From positions 31,423,632-31,487,631 of the forward strand of contig OX463844.1 of assembly GCA_949825065.1 (NCBI GenBank): a DNA stretch of 64,000 nucleotides, in the 5' to 3' direction. Shown in pieces: positions 55,927 to 64,000 of the stretch. The notes beneath the pieces are model-generated. The model worked only from the letters and a program-made list of their open reading frames with translations. It had not been told where the DNA came from and searched no databases. The position numbers and the translations under genes are program-made. Position 1 is the stretch's first letter. Each line of letters begins with the position of its first letter. The DNA comes from Odontocerum albicorne (taxonomy: Eukaryota > Arthropoda > Insecta > Trichoptera > Odontoceridae).

Positions 55927-57232
55927 AAGTAATATGTTTTCGTTACAAATATTAAGCTGAACAAAGTGCAATTAATGGAATAACGAAGAAAAATTTGATA
56001 AATTTATTGTTTCATGAACATACACAAAATTAAAACCGTTTCTTGTAATTGCTAAAAATCATTTATTCGTTGAGTATTTTCGCATAAACACATCCGATTG
56101 AGAGACACTGTTCAAAATGTGTCTAACACGTTTGTATTACGTTCCCGCTATTCCTGCCCGTATCACATCCTGGATGGCAAGCCACGTTACCTGTCACGCG
56201 GCGGGAACAGATTTTATTATGAATCTCATTTGGAGATGCTTTGCTCTCTCTGCTAACTTCAGCGCTACACTCCCCCCTCCAGTCGACTGTCAAATATTAC
56301 AACTTCACATCTCTCCGCCGCTTAATGCATTCTGTTTCAAATTTAATATTATTCGCTGTCTGACGAAAGATTATTTTTCAAATATTAGCTTTGATTACTG
56401 ACGTTCATTTCAAACTCCCTAATTGGATTTTTTATTCATCCATTTAAATAATAATCTAATGCTGTTGATAATTACTGGATGACATTTCGGTGATGTCACA
56501 AACCCGATATTTTAGCTCCACGAGTGTTGTGTTGTGTGTCAGGTTTCGATTAATCTATTATGCCTTCCCTTTACTAGTTGACTTGTTTGGTGTCTAGTTA
56601 CATTTTTTGATTTATATACAGTTTGTAATTATATATTTTTTTCTCAAAAATACTATGTACGAGTATATGTATTTTTTGAGTTGTTTCATTTTGTAAAAAT
56701 TTCAAACTTATTTACATGAATATATGTGTATTATTTTAAAAAATGTGATCGTTGAATAAGTCAATGTTCTAAAATAATATTTACTATTTACTGTTGAGAA
56801 ATTCCAAAAAACGTGACCAAGTGTAAAAGGATATGTGAGTGTAGCAGGATAAGGGCAGTTCGTCTAGACAGGAAAGCGTGGTTTTTCGTCCAATTTACTC
56901 ACTCTTTAACGCGAGGTTTGACATTTGGTAAACAATGCGAATATTTTTAGTAATTTTATACGAATCAATTATTAAGTGTGCATGAATAATGCTTTAAGTT
57001 GAACAGATATTCATTAGTTTATTTATAAATTGACAAAAAAATAAATCAAATTTATAAGACATCCGATTTATTCGTAAAAGAGAAGTTATCTTTAATATTT
57101 CTCAGATATAATATATCTTTATATTAAAATTCACTTATTTTAATTTTATAGATCACACTCATAAAAATTTAAATAAAATTAAAAAAAATACTAACTGGAT
57201 TATATTTATTCATAAATAAACAAATAAATAAA
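55927..57232. other. intergenic DNA with a GC-richer island
   Basis: 56110-56300 is GC-richer and repeat-free. It contains GTTCCCGC...GCGGGAAC (arms near 56141 and 56200), which could form a stem. A + strand frame at 56117-56401 has no recognisable domain. The rest is AT-rich. Confidence 0.35.
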
Positions 57233-57385
57233 ATCTCTTCAAATCAACCTGAAGATGTTTAAATAAAAACCTCATGAAGAAACCAGACTAGAAATCTTTA
57301 AAAAAAAACTGGATACCATCGGCAATCGAATCTGCAATTGCGATTGGAAGACAGGTTTCTTACCAACTAAGTCACGGAGGTCGTC
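57233..57385 (-). mobile_element. tRNA-derived SINE
   Basis: Minus strand: GACCTCCGTGACTTAGTTGG (A-box-like), GCAGATTCGATTGCC (B-box-like), a linker, 'agatttctagtctggtttc', and an AAGAGATT end at 57233. Same family as 20398-20567 and 55746-55926. Confidence 0.65.
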
Positions 57386-57698
57386 ATATTTTTCATGTTA
57401 AATAAATAAATATCAGTTTGCACTTAAGATCTGAGAAAAATTGTTAAATCATTTTTATAGTTGTCTATAATACGCTCATTTTTTGGTGAAAATGGGTTAA
57501 AACTATTTGTCAAGACAGAACTACTTTCCAGAAGACAGTATCAAATTAATATTACCATAAAACGAAATATCTTGATTTCCAGTTATGTCAAATTAAAATA
57601 TTGATGTTTACTTAATACGTCACCTACATTTTGGCAATGTTACCGAATTAATTTAATTTGTTTAAATAATTAGACGTAACTTTGTGGAAATTCATAAC
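57386..57698. other. spacer left of jockey-like element
   Basis: AT-rich; nothing supported. Confidence 0.4.
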
Positions 57699-59770
57699 TT
57701 TTTTTTTTTTTTTTATTAAACAAGTAAATTACTATACAAACATTTGTCAAGGCTATACCTATATACAAATTTATTACTTAACTAATCTTAATTATATGTT
57801 ATCATTTATGAACTTATTTAAACTTATTTTCCTACATATCATTTTATTTTATTTATTCAATCTTAATATATGAGATCTTAGAAATAATTAACACCTACAT
57901 ACTACTTATAACTAGATAACAATTCTTACACTAATTATTCAGCAAAAACAAGTCCACTCGTTCAGGCTACTTGTATTCCATCACATTCACTCAAACCTTG
58001 GTCGTCCCAGCTAATACTGTACGTGGACTAGTCAGGCAACAGATAATGCTTCGGGAGCTTGTGCTTATAACGGAAGGGTAGGTCGGATTTACTCTCGTAA
58101 GCCCCCAGGGCAGCGACTAAGGGATTTCTGTGATTTTGTTGGCTTTTATAGAACTTCACGGTCCAAGCGAGGATGTGGTGTTGTAGGGTTTCTTCTCGCT
58201 GTTCAGCGTGAAGTCGGGTAAGATTTGTTCTGGGATGGGTGTTAAAAGATATCTTGAATGCCTTGTTCTGCACTCTCTGGAGTTTCAGGTGATCCGTATT
58301 GCTCACACTACCCCAAACGGGTGCAGCATAGGTCAAGATAGGACGAATAAGGGTTTTATAGAGGAGGAGCTTATTTTTGGGTGAAAGGAAGCTGCGTCGA
58401 TGAAATATCGAACTGATAGCCCCTATGCCCTTGTGACCCTTCTGTCTGATGGTATTCAAATGGGTTTTCCACGTCAGTCGCCGGTCAAGGTGCAGGCCGA
58501 GGTATTTAACCACGTCCTGCCACTCAACCAGGCAACCACCGATGAATAAGGGCATCGACGGCACTCTTTTCTTGATTTTTCGGGAGAACATGATGGCCTC
58601 AGTTTTGGCGTCATTGATTTTGAGCCTCCAGTCCTGGTAGTATTTCTCAAGGATTTCAAGAGCAATCTGAAGACGGCGACCAGCTCGATCCACCTTGAGT
58701 GACAATGCGTAGCATGCCGCATCGTCAGCAAATAGTGCGAGTTTACAGTTTGGGGGAGTAGGAATGTCGTGTGTGTAAATATTAAATAGACATGGTCCAA
58801 GTATACTGCCTTGGGGGACACCCATAGGGATGGGCCTGGCGGAGGACGTAGAATGATGAGTGGTGACTGTGAAACTTCTATTGGAAAGGTAGGATTGAAG
58901 TAGTTTCACGAGATAGAGTGGAGTGCCAGTGAGGAGAAGTTTGTGAAGAAGGCCATCGTGCCAGACAGTATCAAAAGCCTTCTCGAGGTCCAGCAGTACC
59001 ATGCCAGTACTTCTGTTCCTATTGAAGCCCATCGACACGTCTTCCACGACACGGGTAAGTTGCTGGACCGTGTTGTGTCTTGTTCTAAATCCAAATTGCT
59101 CATGAGGGAATGTATTATTGGATTCGTGATGGAACACTAACCTTGAGGCAACCACTCTCTCAAGAATCTTGCCAAGACCTGGAAGAAGGCTGATGGGTCT
59201 GTAGCTAGTTAGATTTTCGGTAGGTTTATTTGGCTTGTGAATAGGAACAATATTGGCTACTTTCCAAATACTCGGAAAATAGCCATTAAGGAGTGAAGCA
59301 TTTATTATTTTAGTAAGAAAAATCCTCGCTTTGAGTGGTAACTGTTTAAGAAGACTATTGTGTATATTGTCGGGACCGGGTGCTTTTCGTGTTTTAAGTC
59401 TGTCAAGGATACGACCAATTTCGGACGGGGTGCAAAGTTGCACCTCGTTTTGGTTGGTCGGGGAGTAGGCAAAGCTGGTGAGAGTGTCCTCGACAGCTTT
59501 GTTGACATCAACATTTCCAAGATCGGAAGTGATTGAGTACGTATTCTCATAAGCGTCCGCCAAGGCATTAGCCTTGTCAATGCCAGAAACAGCCAACCCT
59601 GAGGCTGTGCGCAGAGGTGGTATGCTTTGAGACGAGCACTTGATACCCTTGACGACTCGCCAGAGAGTACCGTTACCCGGTTCTAGAGCTGCCAATTTTC
59701 TCTGCCATAGCTGGTTTTTTAAGTAGGCGGATTTCTTTTTTGATTTAACGAATGTAATATAAAAATCAGA
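57699..59770 (-). mobile_element. jockey-like non-LTR retrotransposon, 5'-truncated
   Basis: On the minus strand the element ends at a 16-nt poly(A) (T-run 57699-57714), with a 3' UTR of about 310 bp before it. The coding region (59695-58028 and slightly upstream) carries the RT but no endonuclease, so the copy is 5'-truncated at about 59740-59775. TAACTTT occurs at both edges (57695-57701 and 59775-59781) and could be the target-site duplication, although overlap with the T-run makes this weak. The copy at 1-173 shares its 3' UTR at about 98%, so the family was active recently. Confidence 0.9.
58028..59695 (-). CDS. jockey-like reverse transcriptase (C-terminal 555 residues of ORF2)
   Basis: Uninterrupted frame with RT motifs in order (residues counted from the TTG at 59695): APGPDNI 105-111, SYRPISLLP 164-172, EQFGFR 199-204, LLDLEKAFD 234-242 (motif A; Asp 236 likely catalytic), GVPQGSILGP 292-301, LFADDA 321-326 (catalytic Asp 324-325), YLGLHLDRRLTWK 398-410, and YKTLIRPILTYAAPVW 446-461. 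The layout and wording match the jockey clade. The frame stays open upstream of 59695 to a stop at 59774-59776, and the added residues (SAYLKNQLWQRKLA) still look jockey-like, so TTG is not a real start. The N-terminal endonuclease is missing. The intact catalytic residues suggest a young copy, but without endonuclease and promoter it is presumably not autonomous. Confidence 0.95.
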   Translation of the reverse strand: MAALEPGNGTLWRVVKGIKCSSQSIPPLRTASGLAVSGIDKANALADAYENTYSITSDLGNVDVNKAVEDTLTSFAYSPTNQNEVQLCTPSEIGRILDRLKTRKAPGPDNIHNSLLKQLPLKARIFLTKIINASLLNGYFPSIWKVANIVPIHKPNKPTENLTSYRPISLLPGLGKILERVVASRLVFHHESNNTFPHEQFGFRTRHNTVQQLTRVVEDVSMGFNRNRSTGMVLLDLEKAFDTVWHDGLLHKLLLTGTPLYLVKLLQSYLSNRSFTVTTHHSTSSARPIPMGVPQGSILGPCLFNIYTHDIPTPPNCKLALFADDAACYALSLKVDRAGRRLQIALEILEKYYQDWRLKINDAKTEAIMFSRKIKKRVPSMPLFIGGCLVEWQDVVKYLGLHLDRRLTWKTHLNTIRQKGHKGIGAISSIFHRRSFLSPKNKLLLYKTLIRPILTYAAPVWGSVSNTDHLKLQRVQNKAFKISFNTHPRTNLTRLHAEQREETLQHHILAWTVKFYKSQQNHRNPLVAALGAYESKSDLPFRYKHKLPKHYLLPD

Positions 59771-60889
59771 TATTTAACTTTGTTTTCTTTCTTTACATTT
59801 TTTAAGACTTTGAAAACGATCGACAGGTTCAATCTGACGCTAAAGGAGCACACATATAAAGAACTTCAATAATATGTTATAGCATAACTCAAATTCATAA
59901 TATTTTTTCCTGGACCTTGTTAATATTATCAACCCAATTCAGTTTATATTCGAAAAGTTGAGTTAACATTAATTAATTGATCGCTATGCGCATTTCAGTA
60001 AGTCTTCTTCAGGGGGCTTAATTAAAATGAATAACGTTTACATACATTTTATTTTTTATTAAATATTGTTTATGGTGAATAGAGTAAATAGTGAAGAAGA
60101 GGAAAACAAAAATTGTGAAAGAACGGAAGTCGAATTAATTTCAACTCACGCAGAAGTAATAACTTAAGGTTAAGAGATTGTTAAGGGTCAATAAGGAGTT
60201 TTATTAGAGATGTTTAAACTTAGAGATAATCTTGAAAAAGGTTGTTCTTTACTGTCGCGTAAAAAGACAACATATTTTACGCTTGGCACGACGATATAAA
60301 CATTTCAGAGCCTCATTTTTTCTCAAATTTATCATGAAATTTTAAGTTACTACTTGTAAACTTACATGTTAAATTTTCTCATATTTAGATGGTGAAATAG
60401 ATACGAAGAAATTTATTTGATTTTCACACGAGCAAGTTAAATTCATCAGTGATCATATCTGATGTAGACGTAAAATTTTCCGATGCATTTACGGCCATTG
60501 AATCGTCCTAGATGGTGTCTTACTCCTCAGTGAACGGGGAGTGTTTTCTTTAACGGCACTTTTACGCCTCAAAACGACTCGGTATCGCCATAAGCAAATC
60601 TGGAAGTTGATTCTATTTTTATGTTTTTCCCATTGTGTGCATTTGAAACGAAATAATAGTAATATAATGTTTTTCTGATAAACTTAAAATTCTTATTTTA
60701 TTTCAGGTTTTTAAAATAAAGCCAAAACAGTGAATATTATGTATATGGTTTCATTTATTTAAATTGTTACAAAACTCCCATAAATTTTGTAACTCACTAA
60801 AATAATCCAATTAATGATCTTATCTGATATATAAATACACTTGCTGATTTCGACACTTAAGTAATAGTTTCTAACACGTTTTTTTTATT
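59771..60889. other. intergenic DNA with a GC-richer island
   Basis: 60440-60615 is less AT-biased and repeat-free ('gaacggggagtgttttctttaacggcac'). It is a possible conserved noncoding element. No gene is seen. Confidence 0.35.
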
Positions 60890-61095
60890 GAGTATATCTT
60901 TCTTTAAAGGTCCCTGTTTCGGAAGCTGGCGAATATTATGGATATTAATTTTTGTGTTAACAGCTCTAAACATAGATATGGTACCACAATGAAACCACTT
61001 ATGTACGTTTTTCAACCAGGAGATGCGTCTTCTTCCCACACTTCTTCAGTCCTGAATTTTCTTCTGCAATCAGTTCAAGATGTTATATTTTTGCC
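60890..61095 (-). pseudogene. non-LTR retrotransposon ORF2 C-terminal fragment (minus copy)
   Basis: The minus-strand frame reads GRRRISWLKNVHKWFHCGTI, then SMFRAVNTKINIHNIRQLPK, preceded (other frame) by LIAEENSGLKKCGK-like text. This is the same tail type as 45845-46070 (GRRRxSWLKN...FRA). Decayed and short. Confidence 0.7.
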
Positions 61096-61855
61096 TGGCA
61101 TTATTTGTATATCCTAAGTACGCTAACTTTCTCCTTTTGATGGTGGATAATACTTATCTATCTTTTTTCAAGTTATCCTCATTGTGGAATTTGCTAGCCG
61201 ATGAGACTCTCATTGAGTATACATCACTGAAAAAATATTAAAAAGTTATTACAATTGCAGTAAAAATGTTAGATAACCAAAATGCAATCCCACTTTCGAA
61301 ATGTTGATGCATTCAGAAGACTTTTTTCTTCTTTTCCTCGCATTAGATTCTTGATCTACATTTTTCCTGAAACGTGGACTACCAGCTATACCATATTTGT
61401 ATACTTTAGAGACATGCCTAGTTAGTAGACTTAATATGGGGTAGCCATGAGAAACTATATAAGGAATCCGGGTCTCATAAATCCTTTGTTAGAGATCCCG
61501 TCAAAAATGTCTTATCCTGCCTTCTTCATCTTACTATGTCTTCAGTTTTACACATTCTTCTTATTTCTATATTTTTTATTCTGTCTCTGAGTTATTTATG
61601 TCGCAAGAACTTAATTTCTTTTTCAAGGAGTGCATTTGTTCGTGCATGACTTTCAAAATATAAAAATATGATTTTTAGATATTTTTTACAAGAACTAAAG
61701 ATTATTTCAAAACTAAAAAAATAAACAATCGGAGATCCAAATAAAAAATATCTCAACTTAGATTCCATACTTTTTACATGATACCCTTCTTTCTTATAAG
61801 AAAAACATCCCTTCCTTTTCCTTTGATTGATGATATCTCACGTTATATATTTTTT
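61096..61855. other. intergenic DNA, nothing definite
   Basis: AT-rich. It may contain more of the preceding retrotransposon, too decayed to align by eye. Confidence 0.35.
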
Positions 61856-62062
61856 TTATCCACTTTGCACGGATTTCTCCTGTTACACAAAGAGGGCCTG
61901 CTTCTATCGTTAGCTTATTCGTTAGGAATAATATCAGCCAGGATTCTTCTCATACTGCTAGACGGTACCGAGAATATATCAACCGTGTCATTCAGTTGGT
62001 TCAATATCTCTATACCACGCGTGATTGAGTGTTTAGCCATGATATTCGTCCTGTAAGTTGGT
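61856..62062 (-). pseudogene. possible retrotransposon ORF2 C-terminal relic
   Basis: The minus strand reads RTNIMAKHSITRGIEILNQL, then NDTVDIFSVPSSSMRRILAD and IIPNE followed by a stop. The layout resembles the last residues of CR1/jockey-type ORF2 proteins (RTNxGKxSxxxRxxxxxNxL...DIF...). There is no RT core nearby, so this is tentative. The overlapping + strand 92-codon frame (61778-62056) is more likely the shadow. Confidence 0.3.
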
Positions 62063-62284
62063 ATGTAGAACAGAGGGTGATTCCTTGCACGGCTATATTT
62101 ATTGGGTACATATAAACTTAGTGCTTCTAGAATCGCGGGACAGTTAAAGGAACCTTAAAGGAACATATGAAAATGAATGTTCGAGTGATTGTCCGTCTTT
62201 GTCGGCATATGCTCACGTATGTGTTCATGGGGATGGATAGTCATTTGAATGATTTTTGCGACCATGTAATTTGCTTCATTTACT

Positions 62285-62720
62285 TTTTCTGGTTTGTTGA
62301 AAGAGATTGCCTCCTGGCAATAAACCCGCCAGATTATATTTGCAATAAAAGTGTTAAATAAATTAATTTTAACCAATAAAGTGTATAATTGACTAATAAT
62401 TTTCAACAGAATTGGGAAAAGTTCTACACGATAAACTTAGAATCAGTGATATGCCTATTTTACTCTATTAATGAATTTTCGAACTGTCGAACAGTTCGAA
62501 AGCTGCTTTTTATATATCTTTATATAGTGCTTTTTATAGAGAAGCAGATATAATAAATTAATTAATCACGCTTTTTAGTGATTAATTAATTTATTTATTA
62601 TATCTTAAAATATAAAACTTTCGTTGTAGTACAATCTGGCGGGTTTATTTCCATTAGACCATCTCTTACAATCAATCAGAAAGATGATAAAGATATCTAA
62701 AGTGAAAACCATACTAATTA
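62285..62720. mobile_element. two SINE 3' ends in tail-to-tail inverted orientation, with nested hairpins
   Basis: The + strand SINE end 'ttgttgaaagagattgcctcctggcaataaacccgccagatt' (62294-62336) faces a minus-strand SINE 3' half (62632-62720). They share the exact 17-bp inverted AATAAACCCGCCAGATT. Between them lie TTCGAACTGT-CGA-ACAGTTCGAA (62478-62500, perfect 10-bp arms) and a long AT hairpin (GATATAATAAATTAATTAAT, about 62549-62570, against about 62579-62604). None codes for protein. Confidence 0.75.
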
Positions 62721-63059
62721 ATACCCTTTTAAAAAACATTCGGCGTGTCCAATGGGAATAGCAAAACAAGAAAAAAAAAACATATACGAGTACACAAATA
62801 TACGTTTCACTTCATTCACAAAAAACAATCCAGATGTCATTGAAAAGTTCGGTATCGTATTGTATGACGCCCCCCATCAAACATCACCCCAGTGTAAAGA
62901 GCACACACCTGACCAGGGGCATTGCAGATGTTTTCCAGTCCACACCTTCACATAATACAAAAACAACAGAGGAAAAACATGTACATATATCGAGTATTTA
63001 TTCAAATAATATCTAAATGATATAATGATATTCCTAAAAAACATATTTTTAAAAGATCA
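62721..63059. other. spacer, nothing definite
   Basis: Short + strand frames (62752-63016) have no recognisable content. Confidence 0.4.
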
Positions 63060-63385
63060 TGTCTAAAAGGATAGCACGCCAGATTTTAGACACCGATACA
63101 CACTCCACTCATAGACATTCTCATAAAGCTCCTACGATTTCTCCGACCATTTACGATTCCTTCTTTCAAAATATCAATCGCTTGATCCACTCATATTTTT
63201 CTTGGTCTTCCTCTACCACGCTTTCCACTCACATTTCTTCACCCATTTGTTCAACGTGCTTAAATCATAACACCGTGTTCTTATTCATCTTACTTAACAC
63301 ATAACCCGTAAGTTCATATTCATCCCTAATCACTTCATTCTGTATTCCATCATAACATACATTGTTACCCCACGTGTATTCTTCT
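63060..63385 (-). mobile_element. RTE-like non-LTR fragment (minus copy)
   Basis: The minus strand reads SGKRGRGRPRKI-like text, WIKRLIF-type sequence around 63170-63200, 'cgatagaaatgtatgttatgatgg' (MYDGIQNEVIRDEYELTGYV-like, 63300-63360), and a decayed C-terminus at the left. Same family as the + strand fragments; 5'-truncated and broken. Confidence 0.65.
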
Positions 63386-64000
63386 AAGTAACAATAACTA
63401 TATAGCTCATATCAGTCTTTGATATGAATTTCCACAAATCATTTAGTCTCAAATGTAAATATACAACAGCAATACCATTGTGAAAAATTCAATATATGTA
63501 TTCGACTGCATAAAATTGTCCATTTTATATTTTTTTAATAATCATAACACTTCTTTCTCGTACATATATTCATTGAAGAAATAAAGATAATTTTATAACC
63601 ACCACGAATGATGGTAACAGTTAGGGCGATACTATGGCGCTACTATAGTGCAGTTGTCTCATAATAACCGTTTCTTTTTATGATATTTCCATGGGGTGTT
63701 TCTACAAGACTATTTATTTCATCCTCCATTGATTTCACTTTGTAGGACCGTTAGAGGCGTTTATCTATGCTCAAAGCTAAAATTCGAGACCAACTTTCTT
63801 AATCTTGTGATCTGAAAATGATCATCGGAGATAAGATCGTGGTCTACTTCACTTAATAATATCGATTCTCAAAATGTAATGGTAAAATTGAATATTCACA
63901 CAAAATAGAAATAAGGATTTATGACGTTTATTGAATCATGTAAATGTTACTGGATAACTTTTTTTTTTTGTTGAGAGTTGAAGTGTTTTCATCGAAATTA
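63386..64000. other. intergenic DNA to the window edge
   Basis: AT-rich; nothing supported. Confidence 0.4.

Noticed and set aside
61778..62056. 92-codon + strand frame as a membrane protein gene
   Set aside because: The opposite strand reads as a retrotransposon C-terminal relic; the + frame is more likely its shadow.

Overview
The window is AT-rich eukaryotic (almost certainly insect) nuclear DNA. It holds spliceosomal introns, the 3' end of a headcase/HECA gene, and a mix of jockey-like, RTE-like and Penelope-like retroelements, Tc1/mariner-type transposons, tRNA-derived SINEs and several minisatellite arrays. The order of insect cannot be fixed from the sequence alone. I see no bacterial features, no confident functional RNA gene and no CRISPR.

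Layout. Positions 1-173 are the 3' tail of a 5'-truncated jockey-like copy lying in an intron. Positions 174-1969 carry the last two visible coding exons of headcase on the + strand (755-943 and 1202-1375). The first in-frame stop is TAA at 1373, but the frame stays open for 197 more codons, to TGA at 1967. This agrees with the stop-codon readthrough described for Drosophila hdc, and a GC-rich hairpin begins 15 nt after the stop. From 1970 to about 13.7 kb there is T-rich noncoding DNA with few recognisable transposons and a 4 x 100-bp tandem repeat; part of it must be the 3' UTR.

From about 14 kb to the right edge the window is a gene-poor repeat landscape. It contains: a decayed Tc1/mariner-type transposase (14.2-15.1 kb); a Penelope-like element built as a 471-bp inverted repeat around a 500-bp spacer, with a 12-bp target-site duplication, inserted into an RTE-like fragment (17.4-19.4 kb); a SINE and a 14 x 68-bp array (20.4-21.6 kb); an RT relic and two unrecognised coding-like segments (22.1-22.9 kb); a mariner N-terminal fragment (26.3 kb); a second decayed Tc1/mariner-type copy (27.8-28.3 kb); a 56 x 61-bp satellite (35.9-39.3 kb); a TIR-bounded element (45.4-46.4 kb); a (TA)n tract running into a 200-N gap (47.7-48.2 kb); a 20 x 44-bp array (51.6-52.5 kb); and a 5'-truncated jockey-like element with an uninterrupted RT reading frame (57.7-59.8 kb, minus strand). 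At least nine 5'-truncated fragments of one RTE-like family are scattered through the region, seven of them on the + strand.

Apart from headcase, the only possible host coding segments are short and unrecognised (22533-22931, 25337-25534). Several GC-richer islands in the AT-rich background are possible conserved noncoding elements, but only cross-species alignment could show that.
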